Below, one piece after another: positions 16,208-23,795 of a stretch of 64,000 nucleotides of DNA (position 1 is the first letter of the stretch; each line of letters starts with the position of its first letter). This DNA comes from Rhodoferax sp. GTDB lineage: Bacteria > Pseudomonadota > Gammaproteobacteria > Burkholderiales > Burkholderiaceae_C. The notes beneath the pieces are model-generated. The model made no database searches. It had not been told where the DNA came from and saw only the letters and a program-made list of their open reading frames with translations. A program made the position numbers and the translations under genes. The stretch is taken from contig NZ_JANXMU010000077.1 in assembly GCF_025354435.1 (NCBI RefSeq), positions 1 through 64,000 on the forward strand, written 5' to 3'.

Positions 16208-17041
16208 ATGATCAGCGGCAAGACAGAAATCATCGCCCACATCGGCTTCCCCACCCACGCCTTCAAGGCGCCGATGATCTACAACCCCTACTTCGACCCG
16301 GCCGGTATCGACGCGGTGGTGGTACCCATGGGTTGCAAAACCGAGGACTACCCGGCCTTTTTGAAGGCCGTGTTCAGCCTGCAAAACATCCGCGGCGCGC
16401 TGATCACCATGCCGCACAAGGTCACCACCGTGGGCCTGCTGGACGAGGTGTCGCCCACGGCCCGCATTGCCGGTGCCTGCAACGCCGTGCGGCGTAACGC
16501 CGACGGCAAGCTCATCGGTGACATGTTCGATGGCGAGGGTTTTGTGCGCGGCGTGCAGCGCAAGGGCTTGCAGGTCACTGGCATCCGCGCGCTGGTGGTG
16601 GGCTGTGGCGGCGTGGGCTCGGCCATCGCGGCATCGCTGGCGGCCGCCGGAGTCAGCGCCCTGCAGTTGTTCGATGCCTACACCCCGTCCATGGAAGGCC
16701 TGGCCACCCGCCTGCGCGAGCACTACCCCGCGCTGCTGGTCGAAACCGGCTCCAACGACCCCGCAGGCTGCGACCTGGTGGTCAACGGCACGCCCATGGG
16801 CATGAACGACGGCGACCCGCTGCCCATGGACGTGGACCGCATCGCGCCCACCACCTTTGTCGGCGAAGTGGTGATGAAGTCCGAAATGACCGCCTTTCTG
16901 CGTGCCGCCGTAGCCCGCGGCTGCCCGGTGCAGGTGGGCACCGACATGCTGTTCGAGCAGATTCCGGCCTACCTGGAATTCTTTGACCTGCCCACCACCA
17001 CGCCCGAAGTGCTGCGCGCGGTGGCCACGCTGAAATACTGA
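16208..17041 (+). CDS. Shikimate dehydrogenase family protein, divergent paralogue 2
   Basis: A 277-residue AroE-fold protein. Catalytic Lys71 (ALITMPHKVTT) and Asp108 (GDMFDGEGFVRG) are conserved, as is the nucleotide loop VGCGGVGSAIAASL. The substrate-binding SxS loop is gone: where AroE has a serine pair, this protein has GFPTHAFKAPMIYN. The active site is thus intact but the ligand pocket differs, suggesting another cyclic hydroxy acid. It lies 98 bp after the AroQ-like gene and before the AEC transporter. Function is inferred from family and neighbours only. Confidence 0.82.
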   Translation: MISGKTEIIAHIGFPTHAFKAPMIYNPYFDPAGIDAVVVPMGCKTEDYPAFLKAVFSLQNIRGALITMPHKVTTVGLLDEVSPTARIAGACNAVRRNADGKLIGDMFDGEGFVRGVQRKGLQVTGIRALVVGCGGVGSAIAASLAAAGVSALQLFDAYTPSMEGLATRLREHYPALLVETGSNDPAGCDLVVNGTPMGMNDGDPLPMDVDRIAPTTFVGEVVMKSEMTAFLRAAVARGCPVQVGTDMLFEQIPAYLEFFDLPTTTPEVLRAVATLKY

Positions 17042-17107
17042 TCGACCTGCTCTGGCTCGCTCTCCCCAGCATGGGAAAGGGGCGAGGAAGGGGCTGAACC
17101 CCATCCC

Positions 17108-18061
17108 ATGCTCCAAATCCTTGCCATTACCGCGCCCATCTACCTGATCATCGCGGCGGGCTATCTGTCTGTGCGCTACGGCCTGTTCAGCAAACCCGAC
17201 ATGCGGGTGTTGGGCCGCTTTGTCGTCAACTTCTGCCTGCCAGCGCTGATTTTCAACGCCCTGTCCAAACGCCCGCTGGCCGAGGTGCTCAACGGCCCCT
17301 ACCTGCTGGCCTACGCCGGTGGCTCGCTGGCGGTGGTAACGCTGGCCATGCTGGTGGGGCGGCGGCTGCGCGGGCAAACCATGCCGCTGGCCACCATGCA
17401 AAGCCTGGGCATGGCGGCCTCGAACAGCGGCTTTGTGGGCTACCCCATCGTGCTGCAGTTGCTGGGCCCCACAGCCGGCGTGGCGCTGGCGCTGACCATG
17501 CTGGTCGAGAACCTGCTCATCCTGCCGCTGTGCTTTGCCATGGCCGACAACGAGGGCCAGGATGCCGCCCGGCGCTGGCACCACACCCTGTTCATCAGCC
17601 TGCGCAACCTGCTGAAAAACCCCATGGTGCTGGCCATCCTGGCGGGCTTTGTTTTCGCCCTGCTGGACCTGCACCTGCCTGCCGTGCTGGCGCAGACCGT
17701 GCAGATCGTGGCCACTGCGTCCAGCCCTGTAGCACTGTTCGTCATCGGCGGCAGCCTGGTCGGCCTGAAGCTGGCCGGGATGCGCCGCGACCTGGCCTGG
17801 GTGGCCACAGGCAAGCTCATCCTGCACCCGCTGGCGGTGTTCACCTTGCTGTGGCTGCTGCCGCCCATTGCCCCGGAGCTGCGCGTCGCCGCCGTGCTGT
17901 TTGCCGCCATGCCCATGCTGAGCATCTACCCGGTGGTGGCCCAGAAATACGGGCTGGAAGGCTTCACCGCCGCAGCCCTGCTGGTGACCACCGTGGCCTC
18001 GTTTTTCAGCATCAGCACCTTGCTGTGGGCCATGCACCACCTGCTGGGCTGGACGGCTTGA
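17108..18061 (+). CDS. AEC (auxin efflux carrier) family transporter
   Basis: A 317-residue membrane protein with about ten hydrophobic segments in two halves. It opens with ILAITAPIYLIIAAGYLSVR and continues with family features RFVVNFCLPALIFNALS, MAASNSGFVGYPIVLQLLG and LLKNPMVLAILAGFVFALL. Bacterial AEC proteins are inner-membrane carriers for dicarboxylates such as malate or malonate. As the last intact gene of the catabolic cluster it may import its substrate or export a product. Confidence 0.88.
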   Translation: MLQILAITAPIYLIIAAGYLSVRYGLFSKPDMRVLGRFVVNFCLPALIFNALSKRPLAEVLNGPYLLAYAGGSLAVVTLAMLVGRRLRGQTMPLATMQSLGMAASNSGFVGYPIVLQLLGPTAGVALALTMLVENLLILPLCFAMADNEGQDAARRWHHTLFISLRNLLKNPMVLAILAGFVFALLDLHLPAVLAQTVQIVATASSPVALFVIGGSLVGLKLAGMRRDLAWVATGKLILHPLAVFTLLWLLPPIAPELRVAAVLFAAMPMLSIYPVVAQKYGLEGFTAAALLVTTVASFFSISTLLWAMHHLLGWTA

Positions 18062-18077
18062 GTTTTTTAATGAAATC

Positions 18078-18115
18078 GGCTTCTAGCGCATATTCCACAT
18101 ACACTACTAGCTATT
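18078..18115 (-). repeat. Dispersed hairpin repeat, reverse orientation
   Basis: GGCTTCTAGCGCATATTCC then ACATACACTACTAGCTATT between the convergent AEC transporter and the broken LysR gene. Confidence 0.8.
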
Positions 18116-18142
18116 AATTAAATAGCATTTTTGCGCCAAGGC

Positions 18143-19051
18143 TCAGCGGATGCGCAGGGTGTCGCCCAGGTAGGCCAGCAATCCATCGACCTTGGGCAAG
18201 GCTTGTCGGCTCAGTAGCCACACCAGATGCAGCGGCAGGCCCTCGGTGGCCCAGTCCGGCAGGATTTGCACCAGCCGACCGTCGCGCAGGGCATCGTCCA
18301 CCAGCCAGGTCGCCAGCTGCGCAATGCCGAAACCAGCCACCACGGCCGCCACCTGGGCCTCGGCGTGGCTGACCACCACGCGGGCCTGCACGCTGCGGCG
18401 CTCGGCCGGGCCCGCGCCCTGGGCAATTCGCCAGGTAATGGCACGGTCATCCGCCCCGCCGTAGGCCACCGCGTCGTGGTCGGCCAACCCGGCCACCGCA
18501 GTGGGCGTACCGCGCTGGGCTAGGTAGCTGGGCGCAGCGCAAAAAATCAGCCGCTCGTTACCCAGAAAACGGTGCCCCAGGTTGGTCGGCCAACGGTCTG
18601 GCCCGCCGATGCGCACGGCCACGTAGATGCCCTCCTCCACCACGTCCACGAAGCGGTCGGTGAACGAAATATGGGGCTGCAGCCCTGGATGCCGCTCGCA
18701 AAAGGCCAGCAGCTACGGCAGCACCTTCAAGCGGCCAAAGGTGGCGGGCACATCCACCCGCAGCCGACCCGAAGGCTCCAGCCGCTCCGCCGCCAGCAGT
18801 TGCTCTGCCGTCTCCAGATCGTCCAGCACCCGCACGCAGATGCGGTAGAAGGCGCTGCCCGCGTCCGTCAGCTTCAGGCGGCGGGTGGTGCGCTCGAAGA
18901 GCTGGGTTTTCAGGCGGGCCTCTAGCCGCGCCACCGATTTGCCGACGGCGGAATTGGTCTGGTGCAGGCGCAGCGCGGCAGCCGTGAAACTACCCGCGTC
19001 GGCGGTAGCCACAAACGCTTCAATGCCCTTGAGACGTTCGGAAGGAAGCAT
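18143..19051 (-). pseudogene. LysR regulator broken by one in-frame TAG
   Basis: Reading 303 codons in one frame gives a full-length LysR protein apart from a single TAG (top-strand CTA at 18713-18715). Upstream: LPSERLKGIEAFVATADAGS and the helix-turn-helix LHQTNSAVGKSVARLEARLK, ending RLKVLP. Downstream, without any gap: LLAFCERHPGLQPHISFTDR and VDVVEEGIYVAVRIGG. The stop falls where relatives usually have a short polar residue; a CAG-to-TAG change would explain it. It is divergent from the MFS gene at 19169, its likely former target. It may be a true nonsense mutation or a sequence error. Confidence 0.85.
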
Positions 19052-19168
19052 TTTTCTCCGCCTTATTTAAGAAAATTCCTCCAGAGTTTAAAGAAATAGC
19101 ATCGCAAATAAGAACTTAATTCTCCAATATGCTGCGCGCTTGTTGACTGTATTCCGGAGTTTCTTGCC

Positions 19169-20377
19169 ATGTCCCGCGTCTTATCTAGCACCTTACCCCT
19201 CTCGGCCAGCAGCCCCCCGTCAGCGGCCCGTGGCCACAATCTGGCGGTCTTCGTGCTGGCAGTGGCCGCCTTTGTGATCGTGACCACGGAATTTCTCATC
19301 GTCGGCCTGCTGCCTGCGCTGGCGCGCGACCTGTCGGTCTCGGTCTCGGCCGCAGGCCAACTGGTGACCTTGTTTGCCCTGGTGGTGATGCTGTTTGGGC
19401 CGGTGCTGACGGCCTGGCTGTCGCACATCGAGCGCAAGCGGTTGTTTGTGGCCATTCTGTTGCTGTTCGCAGGCGCAAACGCGCTGGCCGCCCTGGCACC
19501 GAATGTGGGCGTGCTGGCGATTGCGCGCTTTGTGCCTGCCCTGGCCTTGCCGGTTTTTTGGGGTACGGCCAGCGAGACGGCGGGGCAGTTGGCCGGGCCT
19601 GCGCGCGCGGGCCAGGCGGTGTCGCGGGTCTACCTGGGCATTTCTGCCGCCATGCTGTTTGGCATCCCGCTGGGCACCTTGGCGGCGGATGCCATCGGCT
19701 GGCGCGGTGCGTTCTGGGTGCTGGCCGCGCTGTCGCTGGCCATCGCTGCGATGGTGCAGTGGTGCATGCCACGGCTGCAGGCAACGCAGCGGCTGCGCCT
19801 GGCAGAGCAGGCGCGCATTCTGCGCGACCCCGTTTTCGTAGCCAATGTGGCGCTCTCGGTGCTCGTATTTACGGCGATGTTCACCGCCTACACCTACCTG
19901 GCAGAAACGCTGGAACATGCCGCAGGCATTGCACCGGCGCAGGTGGGTTGGTGGCTGATGGGCTTTGGTGCGGTGGGTTTGGTGGGCAACTGGCTGGGAG
20001 GCCGCTGGGTGGGGCGGCATCCTCTGGCCACCACCGCCGCTTTCTGCGCCTTGCTGGCTGTGGGCATGGCGTTGACCATGCTGCTGGCGGGCGCGGCGCG
20101 GGTGTGGCTGGGCCTGGCGCTGGCGGTGTGGGGCGTGGCCAATACGGCGCTGTACCCGGTGTGCCAGATCCGGGTGATGCAGGCCGCATCCCACGCGCAG
20201 GCATTGGCGGGCACGCTGAATGTGTCGGCAGCCAATGCAGGCATTGCATTCGGTGCCGTCCTGGGCGGCTTGAGCATTCCGGCCTGGGGCGCGGGCAATG
20301 TGGGCTATGTGGCGGCGGCTATCGCCCTGCTGGCGGTGGTGGCTGTGCCCGCCGTTGCCTGGCTTAAAAAGCCTTAG
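19169..20377 (+). CDS. MFS transporter, DHA1 family exporter
   Basis: A 402-residue membrane protein with twelve predicted segments. Family features are FVIVTTEFLIVGLLPALARD in the first helix, a SHIERKRLFVAILLLFAGAN loop-helix, and WRGAFWVLAALSLAIAA. It resembles AraJ/YdhP-type sugar or drug efflux proteins of the DHA1 group. The divergent LysR gene, now carrying a stop codon, is the probable regulator. If that regulator is dead, expression of this exporter may be unregulated. The substrate is unknown. Confidence 0.87.
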   Translation: MSRVLSSTLPLSASSPPSAARGHNLAVFVLAVAAFVIVTTEFLIVGLLPALARDLSVSVSAAGQLVTLFALVVMLFGPVLTAWLSHIERKRLFVAILLLFAGANALAALAPNVGVLAIARFVPALALPVFWGTASETAGQLAGPARAGQAVSRVYLGISAAMLFGIPLGTLAADAIGWRGAFWVLAALSLAIAAMVQWCMPRLQATQRLRLAEQARILRDPVFVANVALSVLVFTAMFTAYTYLAETLEHAAGIAPAQVGWWLMGFGAVGLVGNWLGGRWVGRHPLATTAAFCALLAVGMALTMLLAGAARVWLGLALAVWGVANTALYPVCQIRVMQAASHAQALAGTLNVSAANAGIAFGAVLGGLSIPAWGAGNVGYVAAAIALLAVVAVPAVAWLKKP

Positions 20378-20378
20378 C

Positions 20379-20510
20379 TCAGCGCGTGGCAGCTGTCTGG
20401 TGAATCACCACCACCACGGCATCCGGGTGCGACAACATCGCCACGTGGCTGGAGGCTACTTCGGTCACCCGCGCGCCCATCTTGTGCGCCATGGCGCGGC
20501 GATGGATTTA
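20379..20510 (-). pseudogene. C-terminal remnant of an alpha/beta hydrolase
   Basis: On the minus strand about 40 codons read AMAHKMGARVTEVASSHVAM then LSHPDAVVVVIHQTAATR and TGA. This matches the end of alpha/beta hydrolases of the type ...AKRAGATVTEV..SHVPMLS.P, with the catalytic His in SSHVAM. Everything upstream is missing: an in-frame TAA lies five codons before, and a dispersed repeat begins within 15 bp of the truncation. It is a deletion remnant and not expressed. Confidence 0.65.
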
Positions 20511-20521
20511 AGGAAAGTAGG

Positions 20522-20554
20522 TCGCTAGCGCTTATCCGCCATGCACTAGTAGCT
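20522..20554 (-). repeat. Dispersed hairpin repeat, reverse orientation
   Basis: TCGCTAGCGCTTATCC then GCCATGCACTAGTAGCT. It lies between the hydrolase remnant and the end of the potassium channel gene. Confidence 0.7.
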
Positions 20555-20574
20555 CTTAATTCAATAGCATTAAC

Positions 20575-21459
20575 CTATTCTGCAGCCTCGTGCTGCCAGC
20601 GCGGCAGCACGGCACCGCAGTCGCTGCAAAAGCGCGCACCGGGTGCATGGCCTTCGCTCAGGCATTCGTGGCAGGTGCGGGTGGTGGGCACGCGGGGCAT
20701 GCGCTGCAGGGTGAATTCGGCGCTGACAATGCCGGTAGGCACGGCCAGCGTGCCCCAGCCCAGCAGCATCATCAACGAGGCGATCACCCGGCCCAGGTCG
20801 GTCTTGGGCGTGATGTCGCCAAAGCCCACCGTGGTCATGGTGGTGATGGCCCAGTACACGCCCACCGGGATGCTGGTGTAGCCGTTGGCCGCGCCTTCCA
20901 CCACGTACATCAGCGTGCCCATCACCACGACCACCACCATCACAAAACTCATAAACACCAGAATCTTGCGCCGCGATGCCGACAGCGCCTGCCCCAGGGC
21001 GCGGAACTCCGCCACGTAGGCGGTGAGCTTCAGAATCCGGAAAATCCGCAACAGGCGCAGCACCCGCACATCGATCAGCGCATGCAGCCCCGGCACCAGC
21101 ACCGCCAGGTAGGTGGGCAGCAAGGCCAGCAGGTCGATGGTGCCAAAGCCACTTTTCGCATAGCGCATGGGCCGCCGCACACAGGCCAGCCGGGCGATGT
21201 ACTCCACGGTAAACACGGTGGTGAACACCCACTCGAGCACATTGAACACGGCGCTGTAGCGGGCATGCACCTCGGCCATGCTGTCCAGCACCACCACGCC
21301 CACGCTGGCCAAAATCACGCCGATCAACAGCAGGTCAAACAGCCTGCCCGCCCGCGTATCTGCCTCGAAAATCACCGTATAAATCTTCAGCCGCCAGCCC
21401 GTATCGGGCCGCCCAAACCGTTGTCCATCCAGAGGCTGTAAGGTCGTTTTTTTCGTCAT
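20575..21459 (-). CDS. Kv-like voltage-gated potassium channel with C-terminal zinc ribbon
   Basis: A 294-residue six-helix ion channel. The S4-like helix has Arg every third residue (Arg132, 135, 138, 141) and Lys144 in VRVLRLLRIFRILKL. The pore loop holds the K+ selectivity filter TVGFGD at 210-215. Before S5 runs SRRKILVFMSFVMVVVVVMG. The cytoplasmic tail ends in a treble-clef or ribbon-like Cys4 motif: Cys263, Cys266 (CHEC) and Cys278, Cys281 (CSDCG). The tail suggests metal binding or redox sensing, which is inference. It stands alone, divergent from the tail-tube-like gene. Confidence 0.93.
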   Translation of the reverse strand: MTKKTTLQPLDGQRFGRPDTGWRLKIYTVIFEADTRAGRLFDLLLIGVILASVGVVVLDSMAEVHARYSAVFNVLEWVFTTVFTVEYIARLACVRRPMRYAKSGFGTIDLLALLPTYLAVLVPGLHALIDVRVLRLLRIFRILKLTAYVAEFRALGQALSASRRKILVFMSFVMVVVVVMGTLMYVVEGAANGYTSIPVGVYWAITTMTTVGFGDITPKTDLGRVIASLMMLLGWGTLAVPTGIVSAEFTLQRMPRVPTTRTCHECLSEGHAPGARFCSDCGAVLPRWQHEAAE

Positions 21460-21519
21460 GGCGGGATCTTATGCGGATAGGATGCGCCTGGGACCGAAGT
21501 ACTTATCCAGGAGAGCACC

Positions 21520-21972
21520 ATGGCCATCCAGCGAGATACCCCCTACAGCGGCATGAACTTCAGCGTGGACCTGGGCGACGGCCAGGAAGATGGCACCGGT
21601 GCCGGCCTGCTCGAAGTCGTCTTGCCGCACGCCGCCTTGACCGTGCTGACCTACCGCAACGGCAACGACCGCGACAACGCCGTCAAAAAGCTGCAAACCA
21701 CCACCCAGTACAGCAACCTGGTCCTCAAACGCGGCGCGCTCGGCGCACTCAACTGGTACAGCTGGTGGAACGGCATGCGCAACGGCGAGCAAGGCATCCA
21801 GCGCAACATCACCGTGCGGCTGCTCAGCGAAGACCATGGCGACGTGGTGATGGTCTGGAAATTCCGCAACGCCCGGCCCGTGGGCTACCACTTCTCGCCC
21901 CTCAACGCCCTCGGCACCGAGGCGCTGGTCGAAACGCTGGAGCTGGTGGTGGAGCGGATGGAGATGGAATAG
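21520..21972 (+). CDS. Orphan gp19-like contractile tail tube protein
   Basis: A 150-residue protein resembling the phage T4 gp19 / contractile injection system inner-tube family (TIGR02241 type). Features are an N-terminal beta strand MNFSVDLGDG, TYRNGNDRDNAVKKL, LVLKRGALGALNWYSWW and the C-terminal MVWKFRNARPVGYHFSPLNA followed by GTEALVETLELVVE. No sheath, baseplate, spike or AAA+ gene lies nearby, so it is a lone tube subunit. It starts after AGGAGAGCACC. It may serve a remote injection particle or have been recruited for another use. Confidence 0.8.
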   Translation: MAIQRDTPYSGMNFSVDLGDGQEDGTGAGLLEVVLPHAALTVLTYRNGNDRDNAVKKLQTTTQYSNLVLKRGALGALNWYSWWNGMRNGEQGIQRNITVRLLSEDHGDVVMVWKFRNARPVGYHFSPLNALGTEALVETLELVVERMEME

Positions 21973-21991
21973 ACCGGCTATCCTGCCCGGG

Positions 21992-22726
21992 ATGCCCGCC
22001 CTGCCCGAAACCCCTGCCCCGCCCGACCACCTCACCGCGTACTTCTACAGCGGCGACACCTTGCGCAGCCGCAGTGTGGGCACCAGGGTGCTGCATGGCA
22101 CGGTCGATGTGCCCGCGCCCCCGGCCCGGCTGTTGGCCGACTGGGAGCGTGACATCGCCACCCACCTGGGCCTGGAGCCCGGCGATGTAGACACCCTGCC
22201 CTTGGCCCGCGCCCGCATGCGCTGGCCCGACTACCCCCGCTGCGTGCAGGCCGTGGCCGACTGGCTGCACACCCTCGGCCTGCCCGACCTGCTGCCATCC
22301 TGCGACACCGCCCTCATGGCCTGCCGTGGTGCGCGCTACCACCACGACGGCGCGCAGTACGCGGGTGCCGCGTTTTGCAACCTGTTCCTGAGCGAAGACA
22401 AAGGCCTGGACGTGCACTTCCCCGGCACCGGCCAGCGCATCCCCCTGGCCCGGGGCGCCGTGCTGGTCTTCGACACCGGCCAGCCGCATGCCGTCATCCC
22501 GCGTGGCAGCAGCGGGTTTGATGCAGCCGACTTCCCGCCCGGGCGCGACTGCAGCCAGGTGTTTTTGACCTGGGAGCTGCCGATTACGCATCCCGGTGTG
22601 GGGCGCGTGCTGGGGGTGGAAATGGATACCGACCCGGTGCTGGGGATGGAGCAGGAGCAGGTGTGGTGCAGTGGTGCACCGGCCTGCGTGTGTGCGGAGA
22701 CCGGGCGGTGGCAGCCAATGGACTGA
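21992..22726 (+). CDS. Uncharacterised protein with a 2OG-Fe(II)-oxygenase-like HxD...H pattern
   Basis: A 244-residue soluble protein. The central part reads ACRGARYHHDGAQYAGAAF and, about 50 residues later, VLVFDTGQPHAVIPRG. This gives a possible iron-binding His-x-Asp and distal His plus an Arg for 2-oxoglutarate, in a double-stranded beta-helix-like context (FCNLFLSEDKGLDVHFPGTG). No closer family is recognised. It follows the tail-tube-like gene by 20 bp on the same strand, so co-transcription is likely. Function is not assigned. Confidence 0.65.
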   Translation: MPALPETPAPPDHLTAYFYSGDTLRSRSVGTRVLHGTVDVPAPPARLLADWERDIATHLGLEPGDVDTLPLARARMRWPDYPRCVQAVADWLHTLGLPDLLPSCDTALMACRGARYHHDGAQYAGAAFCNLFLSEDKGLDVHFPGTGQRIPLARGAVLVFDTGQPHAVIPRGSSGFDAADFPPGRDCSQVFLTWELPITHPGVGRVLGVEMDTDPVLGMEQEQVWCSGAPACVCAETGRWQPMD

Positions 22727-22784
22727 CGGGCAGGCAGAGCTTTCCCGGTGCATTGGCTACCCGGTCAACCGGTAAAACCGTTGT

Positions 22785-23711
22785 TTACACCCCAAACGCT
22801 GCCAACGCAAAATCCCCCCGCTGCAGCTCCTGCACCAGGTAGTCCACGCACACCTTCAGCTTGGCCGAATTGCCCAGCCGCGTGGCCGTCACCGCCCATA
22901 CATTGGCCTGTTGGTAGTAGACGGGCAGCACGCGCTCCATGCTGCCGTCTTGCAGGCGGGCGGCCACGTCCCAGCTGGACAGCAGCACGATGCCATGGCC
23001 GTCTACTGCCCAGTTCTGCACCGCGTCGCTGTGGTTGGAGCCCAGGGTGCTGGTGACCTTGACCGACTCCACGCCCTGCGGGCCCTCCAGCCGCCACACA
23101 CCGTAAGCCTGGTCGCGGTCGCGGAACAGCAGGCAGTCGTGCTGGGCCAGCTCGGCCAGGGTCTTGGGTGCGCCGCGGCGGGCCAGGTAGGCCGGGGCGG
23201 CGCACAACACGCGCACGCTCTGGGCCACGGGGTGGGCCACCAGATACGGCTCTTGCACATCGCCCACGCGAATGTCGATGTCGAAGCCTTCCCCCAGCAC
23301 GTCCACCCGGCGGTCCACCAGCTCCAGCCAGATGTCCAGCGCCGGGTACTGCAGCTTGAGCCGCGCCAGGATGTGCGCCACGTGGTTGCGGCCCAGGCGC
23401 AGGCTGGTGCTGATGCGCAGCGCGCCTGAGGGTGTGGCCCGCGTGCGGCCCACCTCTTGCGTCAGGCTATCTGCGGTGTCCAGCACCTTGCGCGCCCAGA
23501 GCAAGGCAGTTTCGCCCTCGTCGGTAATGGACACGCGCCGCGTGGTGCGGTGGAACAGCGCCAGCCCCAGGGCTTTTTCCAGCCCGGCCACCCGCTTGCT
23601 CACATAGGCGGGCGAGATGCCCAGCTCCACCGCCGCCGCGTTGAAGCTGCTGCGCCGCGCCACGCAGCAGAAGACCCGCAGGTCGATCAATTCCCATTGA
23701 TTGTTCACCAT
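22785..23711 (-). CDS. LysR-family transcriptional regulator
   Basis: A 308-residue LysR protein. The helix-turn-helix is FNAAAVELGISPAYVSKRVA at about 23-42 within LIDLRVFCCVARRSSFNAAA. The C-terminal domain has FDIDIRVGDVQEPYLVAHPV, typical of the DsdC/GcvA-like group. It is divergent from the Gfo/Idh/MocA oxidoreductase gene across 84 bp and is probably its regulator. Nothing in the sequence tells the inducer. Confidence 0.88.
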   Translation of the reverse strand: MVNNQWELIDLRVFCCVARRSSFNAAAVELGISPAYVSKRVAGLEKALGLALFHRTTRRVSITDEGETALLWARKVLDTADSLTQEVGRTRATPSGALRISTSLRLGRNHVAHILARLKLQYPALDIWLELVDRRVDVLGEGFDIDIRVGDVQEPYLVAHPVAQSVRVLCAAPAYLARRGAPKTLAELAQHDCLLFRDRDQAYGVWRLEGPQGVESVKVTSTLGSNHSDAVQNWAVDGHGIVLLSSWDVAARLQDGSMERVLPVYYQQANVWAVTATRLGNSAKLKVCVDYLVQELQRGDFALAAFGV

Positions 23712-23795
23712 CAGCTCATTGTGAATCAGCTTCCGGGCTAATTACAAATCGATTGCTTATGAATACGATGCCGCACCGCAACCCAAAGAGACACC

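Noticed and set aside
16184-18040. A long minus-strand frame over the second AroE-like gene and the AEC transporter
   Set aside because: Gln/His/Gly-rich composition and complete overlap with two clear genes mark it as a shadow.
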